Part shown: positions 31,683-40,654 of the stretch, in pieces
How positions within the stretch are numbered: position 1 is the stretch's first letter
How the letters are laid out: the number at the start of each line of letters is the position of its first letter
IMG/VR virus record: IMGVR_UViG_3300030102_007626
Span: 99,572 to 155,669 of that record
DNA: 56,098 nucleotides
Source: a virus
Strand: one strand, 5' to 3'
Notes under the pieces: model-generated
The model's database searches: none
What the model was told of the DNA's origin: nothing
The model's input: the letters and a program-made list of their open reading frames with translations, nothing else
Program-made: the position numbers and the translations under genes

Positions 31683-32452
31683 AAAAGAGAAACATTAAAA
31701 AATCTTACAACCGAATTTTAGAAATTTCAGAAGATGCTCAACAGATAACTCTACCTGACTCTAGATATTATCGTAGAAATGGTAAATATTATCCTTCTGT
31801 AACATATGTTTTAGGTTATTACCCTAAAGGTAAATTTTTTGAAGATTGGCTTAAAAAGGTAGGGTATAGTGCTGACTATATTGTTAAAAAAGCAGGTGAA
31901 GAAGGTACTCAAACACATGAAATGATTGAAGCATATCTAAATGGAGAAGAATTAAATTTTTTAGATAAAAACGGACGCCCACAACACCATCCTGATGTTT
32001 GGCAAATGTTTTTAAGATTTGTTGAGTGGTGGGAAGAATATAACCCTACACTTATAGAAACAGAAGTGCATTTATTTTCGGATAAACTTAAAGTAGCGGG
32101 TACTTGTGATATGGTTTGTGAAATAGATGGTGAATTATGGGTTATAGATTTTAAAACATCTAATAATTTACAAACAACTTATGATTTACAAACTGCAGTC
32201 TATGGTCAAATGTATAAAGAATGCTTTGGTAAAGAAGCAAACCGTTATGGTATTTTATGGTTAAAATCTAGTAAAAGAAAAAATTCAAAAGATAAAATGC
32301 AAGGTAAAGGATGGGAAATGTATGAATCAAAACGTTCTCAAGAAGAAAATTTAGATATATTTAAAACTGTAAAAAAACTATTTGATTTAGAAAACCCCAC
32401 ACATTCTCCTAAGTTTACTGAATTTAAAACAACAGCTAAGAGAAACTTATAA
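31679..32452 (+). CDS. PD-(D/E)XK exonuclease, RecB/Cas4-like
   Basis: A 257-residue nuclease. GTQTH (His80) is the N-terminal His of RecB-type nucleases; the active-site pattern follows with VAGTCDMV (Asp144), WVIDFKT (Asp157, Lys159) and the Q171xxxYG motif. Such enzymes process DNA ends in recombination, repair or host-DNA degradation. No Cys cluster for an iron-sulfur centre is visible, unlike classical Cas4. Coupled to the primase by a 4-bp overlap, so likely a replication or recombination factor. Confidence 0.8.
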   Translation: MKKRNIKKSYNRILEISEDAQQITLPDSRYYRRNGKYYPSVTYVLGYYPKGKFFEDWLKKVGYSADYIVKKAGEEGTQTHEMIEAYLNGEELNFLDKNGRPQHHPDVWQMFLRFVEWWEEYNPTLIETEVHLFSDKLKVAGTCDMVCEIDGELWVIDFKTSNNLQTTYDLQTAVYGQMYKECFGKEANRYGILWLKSSKRKNSKDKMQGKGWEMYESKRSQEENLDIFKTVKKLFDLENPTHSPKFTEFKTTAKRNL

Positions 32453-32461
32453 TATTTATAA
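32451..32461 (+). promoter_or_regulatory. AATATTTATAA motif inside a palindrome
   Basis: AATATTTATAA, 2 bp before the start at 32464. With the next bases it forms the perfect palindrome ATATTTATAAATAT. The short distance to the ATG makes a simple promoter reading doubtful. Confidence 0.4.
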
Positions 32462-32463
32462 AT

Positions 32464-33213
32464 ATGATAAGTCTTGTTCAATTACTAAAAGAGTCTCAAA
32501 AAACCCCTAAAGTTATATTTATGGCTGGGCCTGCAGGAGCAGGTAAAACATATATATTAAATCAGTTAGGATTACAAAATTTTAAGGTAATTAATGTAGA
32601 TGATGTATATGAAAAATTACTTAAAGATACTTTAGGTAAAGAAGATTTTGGCTCTATGTCACCTGAAGAATTATCAACAGCGGGTAAATTAATGGGTAAA
32701 GCTAGGGTTGCTACTAAAGAAAAAGAAGCTCAAGCATTAGAAAATCTTGAAAGCATAATAATTGATGGTACAGGTGCTGCCTCAAGACCCTTACTTAAGA
32801 AAAAACAACAGTTAGAAGATTTAGGATATGATACATTTATGGTTTTAATTTATGTATCTCCTATGGTATCTTTAAAAAGAAATGCTCAAAGAGGTAGAAG
32901 TTTACCTACCTCAGCTGTTTTAGCTAGTTGGGATGGTGTAATGAAAAATATAAATTTATATAAACAAGAATTTGGTAATAATATTACTTTAATAAATAAT
33001 GATCCTGAAAATGCTGATAAGTCTTTTGATCCTAATTCTATTATAAAATTATTCCCACAACCTAAAGGCAAACCTAAAACACCAGAGGAAATGGCTAAAT
33101 CAAAAGCTAAAAAAGAACAAATAAACCAAAATATAAAAGCTCTTTTAAATGCAGAACGTGAATTTGATACTTTAAATGTAGCAAAACAAAAAATTAATGG
33201 ATTCGTTAACTAG
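32464..33213 (+). CDS. P-loop kinase, zeta-toxin-like, with (L/I)xE leader
   Basis: A 249-residue protein. Residues 1-11 (MISLVQLLKES) match the short leader shared by many genes in this cluster. A P-loop follows at GPAGAGKT (22-29). Then come a DDVYEKL segment like the substrate Asp region of zeta-type kinases, IIIDGTG (about 99-105) and RNAQRGRSLP with the sensor Arg residues. Zeta-type kinases phosphorylate small metabolites or nucleotides. The leader suggests it may be packaged in the head and delivered with DNA. It overlaps the next gene by 17 bp. Confidence 0.65.
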   Translation: MISLVQLLKESQKTPKVIFMAGPAGAGKTYILNQLGLQNFKVINVDDVYEKLLKDTLGKEDFGSMSPEELSTAGKLMGKARVATKEKEAQALENLESIIIDGTGAASRPLLKKKQQLEDLGYDTFMVLIYVSPMVSLKRNAQRGRSLPTSAVLASWDGVMKNINLYKQEFGNNITLINNDPENADKSFDPNSIIKLFPQPKGKPKTPEEMAKSKAKKEQINQNIKALLNAEREFDTLNVAKQKINGFVN

Positions 33214-36200
33214 ATCACTTATTAAAGATCTTTTACCTGAAAGTATAGAAGGTAAAGAGGTTACTGCTGTTTTTGGTGGTGGGTTTAAACCTCCTACTGC
33301 AGGCCATTTAGCTGTAATTCAAAATGCCTTAAAAGATAATCCTGAAATAGATAATATTATAATTTATGTTGGGAGTAAAGTAAGAGATGGGATTACACAA
33401 GATCAAGCATATAAAATTTGGAATGAACATTATAAACCTTTAATTGATAAACCAGTTAGAGTAGAAAAATCAGTTTCCCCAATTGGAGATATTTATAGAT
33501 ATGCTAAAGACAACCCTGAAGATTCTATATATTGGATTATAGGAGCAAGAGAAGGTAGAGAAGATGACTTACAAGATATATCAGCTAGATCAGTATCTAT
33601 AAATAAATACCCTAATTTAAATCTAAAAACAATATCTACCCCAGATGGTGGTATGAGTGGTACTAACGCTAGACAGGCATTAATAAATAATGATAAAGAA
33701 GTTTTTAAATTTTTTATACCTATTAATGCTAATCTAGATGAAATTTGGAATATTTTAACTTCAACTCCTTTAAATGAATCTGTTAAAATAGATATGAGTA
33801 AAGTTAACAAAGCTTTATTAAAGGGAATTGGAAAAGAAGATGAAACTGATGAAAATATATTATCCCTTATTGATTCACACCCACAAGGAAAAGTTTCACA
33901 TAAAGTTTTTTTAAATTTTTATGCTAAATTTGATAAATATTTTGGTGAAAAAGATGATAATAGAATTTTAGATGAAATTGGTTTAGAATATCTTCTTACT
34001 CGTGTACTAAATTTATCTCCTGAGGAAATAAGAACAGTAATGAATGATTATCAAAAAGGAAATCGTGATTTAGAAGATATAAGTTGGTTTGAAAAATATG
34101 ATACTGTACATCAAAAAGATGAAGAATGGAATCCTACTAAAGGAGAAAAATTTGATGATACCCAAGATAATGAAGCTGCTGTAAATCGTTATTTATCTAA
34201 AAATAAAAGATTACATGAAGGTGACCCTAAAAAAGGCACAGGTAAAAAACCTAAAGGATCAGGTAGACGTTTGTATACAGATGAAAATCCAAAAGATACT
34301 GTTAAAGTTAAATTTTCTACAAGACAAGATATAATAGATACTTTAAATAAAACTTCATTTAAATCTAAATCACATGCTCGACAATCTCAAATAATTAATT
34401 TAATACATCAAAGAGTAAGAGCTGCCTTAAGTAGAACAAAAGACCCCCAAAAGAAAGCTAAATTACGTTCTGCTTTTGAATATATTAAAAAACGTAAAGA
34501 AGCATCTAAGAAAAAAACTCAACGTTTAAAAAAACAAAAAACTAATGAAGCTATAGATACTAATTTTGATAAAATTAAATTCTATTATGATTATTATACT
34601 AATGTTTCTCCCTCTACTTTTGGAATTACTATAGAAGAAAACGATATTAAAATAAGTAATATTATAGAATCTTATCCTACTAATTTTGGTCCTAAAAATG
34701 TAAGACAAATTCCTGTAAACCCAAATTTAGAAGAAAACATAGACCCAAAAGCTCAAGCTAAACATAAAGGTAAAGCTGCCCCTTTTGGCTCAGCATATAA
34801 ACCTGTTAAAGAAGGTGATACTTATGAAAAAATGGCTGCTAAAGGAAAAAAAGCAGGTAGTTTAAAACAAGGTACAGTTAGAAAAAGGTTAAATATACCT
34901 AAAGATAAAAAAATCCCATTATCACTAATTAATAAAGAATTAGCCCGTTTAAGAAAAATGGATAAAGATAAAAAGAAAAAAGGGGTACAATTAGGAGATA
35001 AAAATCAAAAATATTATAAAGCACTTCAATTAGCTAAAACATTAAAAACTACAACTAATGTAAATGAAACTGGTTTAGAAATAGCTAAAAAAAATATGGA
35101 TGATTATAAAAGATCTAATCAACTAAATGAAAATGCTACATATTCTAATCATATAGACTATAAACAAGAAATTGTAGATTTAACAAAACATATGTTAAAA
35201 AAGGGCATGAATATTAAACCTTTACCTAAAGTAATATTTAAACATAATGATAAAGAAAATGCTCAAGAATTTTTAGGTAGAACTGCTTATTATAATCCTA
35301 ATAGTATGACAATAGTTTTATATACCGAAGGTAGACATCCTAAAGATATAGCTAGATCATTTGCTCATGAAATGATTCATCATATTCAAAAACTAGAAGA
35401 TAGATTAGAAAATATTACTACTACTAATACTCTTGAAGATGATCATTTAAATAATATAGAAAGAGAAGCATATACAAGAGGTAATATGGTCTTTAGAAAC
35501 TATACAGATGGAAAAGATGGAGAAGAAGTTACTAGTTTAAATGAAAATACAGGTGATTCAAACCCACTAAATTTACCACATATTGATACTTGGCATAAGG
35601 GTCAATATAAAGTAGAAGATGGAAATATTAAAGATGGAATCAAATTAATGACCCAAGCAGCAAATGAAGCTAAAAAATTAGCAAGAGAGAAACAAGATGG
35701 GGGAATTGCAGGTGAGGCAAATTATTATAAGGGCACTATTGCGTGGTTAAAAAAAGATTATAATACTGTTAAAAAATATATTAGTGATAAATTTGTTAAA
35801 TTAACAGGTAATGATGAAGTATTAAGTCGCCTTTTAAAAAATAAAGATAAATCTTATAAAGAAGCATATCATTTAAAGGAAGATAATAGTTTAAATGAAA
35901 AAGAAAAACCTTATAAACATAAACATGGATTTGATAAAAATTTAGGTAAAGACCCTTTTGGATTAAACCAGTTTGCTAGAGAATTAGCTAGTTTAGAAGA
36001 AAATGAAGATAATGAAGGTTTTCGTTCTTATAAAAGCATATTTGCTCCTCAAGTTAATATTACAATAGTTTTTAAAGAATATGATAAATATAAAGATTTA
36101 AAATCTTTATTTAAAGAATATGGGTATGGTTTTTATTCACCTAAAACTAAAACTATAATAATAGATGGTGAAGTTTTTATAGACTCTAATTTAACTTTTA

Positions 36201-36418
36201 ATGATTTAAAATTTGTTGAAGCTCATGAAATATCTCATTTAATAATGAACCATTCAGGTCCTCGTTCTGATAAGGATGAATTAGATGCGGATTTAGGAGC
36301 CTATATTTTATTAAAAAGTCAAAATTTACCTGTGGATAACTTAAAAAAACAATTTAAATTTAGACATGGAATAGAATTTAATGAAAAATTACTTGATCGT
36401 GTTAAAGATAAATTTTAA
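33197..36418 (+). CDS. multidomain polyprotein: nucleotidyltransferase plus two metallopeptidase-like domains
   Basis: A 1073-residue protein. Residues 1-15 are a leader-like helix. Residues 21-180 are a nucleotidyltransferase of the NMN/cytidylyltransferase fold, with GGFKPPTAGH (28-37) and MSGTNAR (153-159). Residues 345-445 carry the GTGKKPKGSGRRLYTDENP box and a basic helix; 515-620 a second basic module. A metallopeptidase-like domain has HEMIH (724-728) with a likely third ligand in EREAY; 790-882 look TPR-like; a second has HEISH (1010-1014) and DELDAD, ImmA/IrrE-like. (L/I)xE sites separate modules: LNE 192, LHE 339, LEE 511, LNE 643, LNE 781, LNE 899, LEE 933. I infer processing by the prohead protease. 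Confidence 0.7.
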   Translation: MDSLTRSLIKDLLPESIEGKEVTAVFGGGFKPPTAGHLAVIQNALKDNPEIDNIIIYVGSKVRDGITQDQAYKIWNEHYKPLIDKPVRVEKSVSPIGDIYRYAKDNPEDSIYWIIGAREGREDDLQDISARSVSINKYPNLNLKTISTPDGGMSGTNARQALINNDKEVFKFFIPINANLDEIWNILTSTPLNESVKIDMSKVNKALLKGIGKEDETDENILSLIDSHPQGKVSHKVFLNFYAKFDKYFGEKDDNRILDEIGLEYLLTRVLNLSPEEIRTVMNDYQKGNRDLEDISWFEKYDTVHQKDEEWNPTKGEKFDDTQDNEAAVNRYLSKNKRLHEGDPKKGTGKKPKGSGRRLYTDENPKDTVKVKFSTRQDIIDTLNKTSFKSKSHARQSQIINLIHQRVRAALSRTKDPQKKAKLRSAFEYIKKRKEASKKKTQRLKKQKTNEAIDTNFDKIKFYYDYYTNVSPSTFGITIEENDIKISNIIESYPTNFGPKNVRQIPVNPNLEENIDPKAQAKHKGKAAPFGSAYKPVKEGDTYEKMAAKGKKAGSLKQGTVRKRLNIPKDKKIPLSLINKELARLRKMDKDKKKKGVQLGDKNQKYYKALQLAKTLKTTTNVNETGLEIAKKNMDDYKRSNQLNENATYSNHIDYKQEIVDLTKHMLKKGMNIKPLPKVIFKHNDKENAQEFLGRTAYYNPNSMTIVLYTEGRHPKDIARSFAHEMIHHIQKLEDRLENITTTNTLEDDHLNNIEREAYTRGNMVFRNYTDGKDGEEVTSLNENTGDSNPLNLPHIDTWHKGQYKVEDGNIKDGIKLMTQAANEAKKLAREKQDGGIAGEANYYKGTIAWLKKDYNTVKKYISDKFVKLTGNDEVLSRLLKNKDKSYKEAYHLKEDNSLNEKEKPYKHKHGFDKNLGKDPFGLNQFARELASLEENEDNEGFRSYKSIFAPQVNITIVFKEYDKYKDLKSLFKEYGYGFYSPKTKTIIIDGEVFIDSNLTFNDLKFVEAHEISHLIMNHSGPRSDKDELDADLGAYILLKSQNLPVDNLKKQFKFRHGIEFNEKLLDRVKDKF

Positions 36419-36420
36419 TT

Positions 36421-36966
36421 ATGGCTAATTTATTTGATCTATATAAACTAATTAAAGAAAATGATGTATCTGCGTATACTATCTATTTAGATATGGATGG
36501 TGTAATAGCTGATTTTGATCAACGATTTTTAGATTTATCTGGAATGACCCCAAACGAATATAGAGATAAATATGGTATGAACCAATTTTGGGATTTTATA
36601 GATGAAGAAAATAAAGTCAGATTTTGGGCAGGCATACCTGTAATGCCTGGGGCTAAAAAATTAATAGATTACGTTTCACAATATGATTATGAGATACTAA
36701 CTGCCCCTTCTATTAAAAAACAATCTAGGTTAGGAAAAATGGTATGGTTGCGTAAAATTCATTCTAATTTATTTCCTGATACACCAAAAGTAAATTTTAA
36801 ATTTGCTAAAGAAAAACATCAAGTAAAACCAACTCTTACTAAAACAGATATTCTTATAGATGATAGAGCAAGTACTATAGATACTTGGAATTCTTCTGGT
36901 GGAACAGGAATATTATATACATCAGCAGATGATGCTATTCAACAACTAAAAAAATTAGGATTATAA
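36421..36966 (+). CDS. HAD-type deoxynucleotidase-like protein with leader
   Basis: A 181-residue protein. Residues 1-13 (MANLFDLYKLIKE) are the (L/I)xE leader. The HAD core follows: DMDGVIAD (24-31, nucleophile Asp24), ILTAPS (92-97, motif II), Lys-containing segment RLGKMVWLR, and LIDDRASTIDTW (145-156, motif III). This matches the 5'(3')-deoxyribonucleotidase group, which dephosphorylates nucleoside monophosphates. It could recycle host nucleotides or adjust pools. It shares one base with the next gene (TAATG). The leader suggests delivery with the virion. Confidence 0.75.
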   Translation: MANLFDLYKLIKENDVSAYTIYLDMDGVIADFDQRFLDLSGMTPNEYRDKYGMNQFWDFIDEENKVRFWAGIPVMPGAKKLIDYVSQYDYEILTAPSIKKQSRLGKMVWLRKIHSNLFPDTPKVNFKFAKEKHQVKPTLTKTDILIDDRASTIDTWNSSGGTGILYTSADDAIQQLKKLGL

Positions 36967-37538
36967 TGTCAGATTCAGTATTAAAAAAACAATTCCAAAA
37001 ACGTGATGTAGAACGCCTTAGAAACCTAATAAAAGGTAAATCAGGCAATAAAACTACTACAGGTATAGGTTATAAAGGTGAAGAATCCATTAGTTATAAA
37101 GAAGGTGATATTTGGGAAGAAAATGGAAAAAAATGGACTATACGTGATGGTATAAAAGAAAACATTACTAAATTAGATAAATTTAAAAAAGTTTCGGTTC
37201 CTATTTTTTGTCCTAAGTGTAAACAAAATATGGATGGACAATTAGATTCTCATTATTATAAAGCTTACGGTGAATGTGTTAATTGTAGAGCAGCTACTGA
37301 AACTAAATTAAAAACAGAAGGTAAGTGGAAAGAATATATTACTACTACATTTAATAAAGAAATAGATATTAATATAGAAGAATATAAAAACTTTATGGAA
37401 GATATGCTTTCTGAAAGCAATAATAATTATGTTACTGAAGCTGGTGATGTTCAAAAATGGGTAGGTGGTATTGATAAAAAACGTGCTAAAAAAGCAATGA
37501 AAGAAGGAATTGAATATCTAAAAAATCTAAAAAAATAA
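36966..37538 (+). CDS. zinc-ribbon protein of the internal-protein cluster
   Basis: A 190-residue protein. The N-terminal helix (LKKQFQKRDVERLRNLIKGK) is followed by a strand-rich segment (YKEGDIWEENGKKWTIRDG) and a zinc ribbon with CPKC and CVNC about 31 residues apart (near 79-113). A conserved-looking Lys-rich C-terminus follows (GGIDKKRAKKAMKEG). I recall similar proteins in marine T4-like phages, without a known function. Coupled by TAATG to the nucleotidase. Confidence 0.65.
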   Translation: MSDSVLKKQFQKRDVERLRNLIKGKSGNKTTTGIGYKGEESISYKEGDIWEENGKKWTIRDGIKENITKLDKFKKVSVPIFCPKCKQNMDGQLDSHYYKAYGECVNCRAATETKLKTEGKWKEYITTTFNKEIDINIEEYKNFMEDMLSESNNNYVTEAGDVQKWVGGIDKKRAKKAMKEGIEYLKNLKK

Positions 37539-37569
37539 TATTACTTTCCTGTAATATGTATTAGTCTTA

Positions 37570-37580
37570 TATATTTATAA
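37570..37580 (+). promoter_or_regulatory. TATATTTATAA motif (candidate late element)
   Basis: Exact TATATTTATAA, 14 bp before the start at 37595. Confidence 0.55.
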
Positions 37581-37594
37581 TAAAATATTTTAAA

Positions 37595-38374
37595 ATGAAA
37601 GATAACTTTAATTTAAAGAAATTTTTAAAGGAAAATAAAACCATTGAAAATTCAAATCCTTATTTAAAAGAAGAAAAAGAAATATCAAAAAAAGAAGAAA
37701 AATCTCTTAAAAAAATTTCTAAACAATTAAAAAAATCAGTTAAAGCACATGGAGTGCAAGCTAAAACTATTGATAAAGCTTTAAAAGAAGAATCAACAGA
37801 CCTTAAATCTAAAATTCGTGAAATGATTATTAACGAATTAAGTGAAGAAATGGATCCTGAACTAGATTATGAAGGTACAAGTGAAGAAGAAATGTACGGT
37901 GATTATATAGATGATGAAGAATCTTACTACCCACATTTAGAAGAAATGGGAGAGCCTGAAGATGAAGAATCCCCTGAAATGGATGAATATGAAGATTCAT
38001 TATCACAACAAATGGATGCAGATGAATATGAAACATATGCTGATGCTTTTAGTAGCATGCCATTTGAAGAATCTTTAGACGAAGCTAAAGAAGATGAAGA
38101 TGAAATAGAAACTGATGAACCCGAAGACACAGAAGAAGTACCTGAAGAAGAAGAAACTGAAGAAACTGAAGAAACAGAAACTGAAGAAGAACCTAAAACT
38201 GGAGGTGGATTAGAAGATATAGCTGCTGATATGGAAGGTGATGAAGGTGATCTTATGGACCACTTAATATCAGCTTTAAAAGTATCTAAAGGAATGGACA
38301 ACGAAAAACTTACTACTCAAATAGGAAACACCTTAAAATTCTTTGTAGGTGAGTATATTGGAGGAGAAGAATAA
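37595..38374 (+). CDS. very acidic protein, possible prohead core component
   Basis: A 259-residue protein. Residues 1-14 (MKDNFNLKKFLKEN) are the leader type; a Lys-rich helical part follows (40-75), then a long Glu/Asp tract (about 85-200, including EEVPEEEETEETEETETEEE) and a helical end (DHLISALKVSKGMDNEKL). Highly acidic, protease-degraded core proteins are a feature of T4 proheads (gp67/gp68 type), which fits the context, but homology is not claimed. Starts a new unit behind a late-type motif. Confidence 0.6.
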   Translation: MKDNFNLKKFLKENKTIENSNPYLKEEKEISKKEEKSLKKISKQLKKSVKAHGVQAKTIDKALKEESTDLKSKIREMIINELSEEMDPELDYEGTSEEEMYGDYIDDEESYYPHLEEMGEPEDEESPEMDEYEDSLSQQMDADEYETYADAFSSMPFEESLDEAKEDEDEIETDEPEDTEEVPEEEETEETEETETEEEPKTGGGLEDIAADMEGDEGDLMDHLISALKVSKGMDNEKLTTQIGNTLKFFVGEYIGGEE

Positions 38375-38399
38375 AATAAAATCTATAAAAATAAAAACT

Positions 38400-38570
38400 A
38401 TGAATTTAAATGAAATTATTGAAGCTATTAAAGAACAAGTAGTAGCTTTAGAAGCTGAAAACGAAAAAACAACAAAAGTCTCACGTACACGTGCACGTAG
38501 AGCAGCTAATAAAATTAAAAAATTAGCAGCTGAGTTTAAAAGAACTTCAACTGCTGAAGATAAAGCTTAA
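38400..38570 (+). CDS. small basic protein, histone-like
   Basis: A 56-residue protein starting MNLNEIIEAIKEQ. An in-frame ATG at 38349 overlaps the preceding gene by 26 bp and is less likely. After the (L/I)xE-like N-terminal helix comes a basic helix (KVSRTRARRAANKIKKLAAE) like those of small histone H1-type proteins of bacteria. It could bind packaged DNA. Followed 1 bp later by the next gene. Confidence 0.6.
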   Translation: MNLNEIIEAIKEQVVALEAENEKTTKVSRTRARRAANKIKKLAAEFKRTSTAEDKA

Positions 38571-38571
38571 T

Positions 38572-39450
38572 ATGAAGCAATTAACCAATGAAGCGTTCTC
38601 TCCTGAGGAATCCAAAAAAATATATGACAATTTTTTGGCTATAATTGGAACTCGGAGAGATAAATTGGTTAAAGACCATGGCCCTGAAGCCGAAAACGTA
38701 GCATATGCTACAGCTGTTAACCAAGTTAAAAAACAAGCAGAAAAAAAACCTATGGAAAAAGAAATTGAAGAAGGCACTTGTGGGTATGGAATAGATGGTA
38801 AAATAGGGAATAAACCAGCTGGTCCAGATATGTTAGTAATTAGACTTAAAGAAATGGTCAAAGACGCCTTAAAAAAACCATTAAAAGAAAAAATGGATCC
38901 TGTTGGAAAAGAGGATAAAGACATTAATAATGATGGAAAGGTAGATAAAACTGATGATTATTTAATGAATAGAAGAAAAGCTATTGGAAAAGCAATGCAA
39001 AAAGAAGATGTTGATGTAGGCCACACAGACGATGAACCAGGTATGTTAAAAGCAGATTTATATCGTATTGGAAAATATGCTATGGAGCTTTATAAAATGG
39101 TTGATAAGTTTGATGAAATGGATAGTGAAGTAGACTTTCCACATTGGTGGCAATCAAAAATTACTAAGTCAAAAGGTATGTTAGTTTCTGCAAAACATTA
39201 TCTTGATTTTGAAATGAAAGAACCTCAAATTGATGCAATGGTAGATGTCGCGAGTGAGGAAGGAATAATTGATGAAAAACTTAAACCATCTATGGGTGTA
39301 GGAGCATATATAGATGATTTTAAAGATTCTAAAGCACCACAATTTAAAGGTAAATCTAAAAAGAAAAAACAAGAAATGGCTGTAGCAGCTTATTTATCTA
39401 CGAAAGATAAAAAAAAAGTAGCTGAAGCTATATTTAATAAACTTAGATAA
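38572..39450 (+). CDS. virion-type protein with dockerin/EF-hand-like loop
   Basis: A 292-residue protein assembled from boxes seen in many marine T4-like phages. There is an N-terminal helix, then an EF-hand-like calcium loop DINNDGKVDKTD (117-128) followed by DYLMNRRKAIGKAM. Next comes VGHTDDEPGMLKADLYRIGK (about 147-166) with FPHWWQSKITKSKGM, and a final APQFKGKSKKKKQEMAVAAY (264-283). These mosaic boxes suggest a virion-associated, protease-processed protein. Coupled by TAATG to the next gene. The function of each box is not known to me. Confidence 0.65.
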   Translation: MKQLTNEAFSPEESKKIYDNFLAIIGTRRDKLVKDHGPEAENVAYATAVNQVKKQAEKKPMEKEIEEGTCGYGIDGKIGNKPAGPDMLVIRLKEMVKDALKKPLKEKMDPVGKEDKDINNDGKVDKTDDYLMNRRKAIGKAMQKEDVDVGHTDDEPGMLKADLYRIGKYAMELYKMVDKFDEMDSEVDFPHWWQSKITKSKGMLVSAKHYLDFEMKEPQIDAMVDVASEEGIIDEKLKPSMGVGAYIDDFKDSKAPQFKGKSKKKKQEMAVAAYLSTKDKKKVAEAIFNKLR

Positions 39451-39923
39451 TGACTAAAGAAGCACTACAAAGTAGATTAAAGATTTTAATTAAACAGGTG
39501 TATGCTAATAAAACCATTACACCTGAGGAAGCTGTTCAATATGATGAACTAACTAAGTTTCCTGAATTAAAAGCTGTTATTGTAGATCTTTTAACACCTG
39601 AATATGATAACTTTGTAGCTTCAATTGATTGGGTTGCACCACGTCCTTCTACATTTAGAATTAATCTAAAAAATGATCAACTGTTTTACTTAATTTATGG
39701 TAAAAGAAGTTTTATAGCTCAAATTGAAGGTAAAAAATATTACCTATTAAACCTCCCAGAAGAACAACACGCTGCTGAAGCAATAGCTCGTATTTTAAGA
39801 TTTGGAGTTAAACCTGAAAAAGGAGCAGAAGATGACATGAGTGGAGATTTAGCAACTGAAGAACCACCAGCTGAAGAACCAGCAGCTGAAGAACCAGCAG
39901 GAGAAGAAGACACAACGGCTTAA
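39450..39923 (+). CDS. internal-cluster protein with acidic Pro/Ala tail
   Basis: A 157-residue protein. A helical N-terminal part (LQSRLKILIKQVYANK) precedes a compact alpha/beta domain (SIDWVAPRPSTFRINLKND, FYLIYGKRSFIAQIEGKKYY). It ends with a repetitive tail (EEPPAEEPAAEEPAGEED). I recall the domain from marine T4-like phages near head genes; function unknown. Confidence 0.65.
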   Translation: MTKEALQSRLKILIKQVYANKTITPEEAVQYDELTKFPELKAVIVDLLTPEYDNFVASIDWVAPRPSTFRINLKNDQLFYLIYGKRSFIAQIEGKKYYLLNLPEEQHAAEAIARILRFGVKPEKGAEDDMSGDLATEEPPAEEPAAEEPAGEEDTTA

Positions 39924-39927
39924 TAAT

Positions 39928-40653
39928 ATGAAATTAACTATAAAACATATTAATAATACTTTAGGAGTAGATACTATTTTTTTAAATGAAAATAACTATA
40001 CTTCTATAGAAACAATTCAATTAATAAAAGAAGAACAATTATTATATGAAACTTTTTTAAAAACTGTTAAAAGTTTTGCAAAAGAAAAACTTAATAAAGC
40101 TGTTGATACTATAAAAGATTGGAAAGATGCTGCTGTTGTTTTTTCTAAAATTTTATCTAATGGAGAACTTTTAAATGATTTTTTATACCCATTAGAACGT
40201 TTAGTACAAAAACAACTTAAAAAATTATATGACGTACTTGAAAAAATAAAATTAAATTCTATAGTTACAAAAATAAAAGGATTTTTTAAAAAAATAGCAA
40301 GTCTTAAAGGATGGAAAAAATTATTTACTTTAATAGCTTTGGGTGGAGTAGCTTTTTATGCCTCTACAAAACTTCCTTTAGATGGTGTAAAAAAATGGAT
40401 AACAGATACTGTTGGACCTGATTTTATTGAAACTATTACCTCTAAATTAGTAGATTGGAAATCTTATATAGGATTTATAGGTCCTATAGTAGGGGGAGGA
40501 GCTATAATATTTAAACTTTTAGAACCTTTATTAACTAAATTTAAAGAAGCATTAAAAAGTAGTAGTTATTTTGCTACTAAAATAATTAAAGAAAATAAAA
40601 AAAGAATTTTAAAACAGCTTATTCGAGAAGAAATATTTAAAACTTTATCATAA
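39928..40653 (+). CDS. membrane-interacting protein with C-terminal LIREE tag
   Basis: A 241-residue basic, helical protein. Two hydrophobic segments lie at about 130-147 (LFTLIALGGVAFYAS) and 180-199 (YIGFIGPIVGGGAIIFKLL). The C-terminus KENKKRILKQLIREEIFKTL is a match to the leader peptides that other proteins of the cluster carry at the N-terminus, so here the tag seems to be C-terminal. If packaged, it could act on the host membrane during DNA entry; this is inference. Confidence 0.55.
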   Translation: MKLTIKHINNTLGVDTIFLNENNYTSIETIQLIKEEQLLYETFLKTVKSFAKEKLNKAVDTIKDWKDAAVVFSKILSNGELLNDFLYPLERLVQKQLKKLYDVLEKIKLNSIVTKIKGFFKKIASLKGWKKLFTLIALGGVAFYASTKLPLDGVKKWITDTVGPDFIETITSKLVDWKSYIGFIGPIVGGGAIIFKLLEPLLTKFKEALKSSSYFATKIIKENKKRILKQLIREEIFKTLS

Positions 40654-40654
40654 C

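Noticed and set aside
32451-32464. T4-type late promoters directed to the minus strand (TATAAATA as reverse complement of TATTTATA)
   Set aside because: There are no minus-strand genes to serve, and the word lies consistently just before + strand start codons, so an antisense promoter set is unlikely, although orientation should be checked.
37927-38301. 124-residue minus-strand frame rich in Ser and Val
   Set aside because: It is the antisense reading of the Glu/Asp tract of gene 37595-38374; GAA/GAT-rich sequence gives long Ser-rich frames on the other strand.
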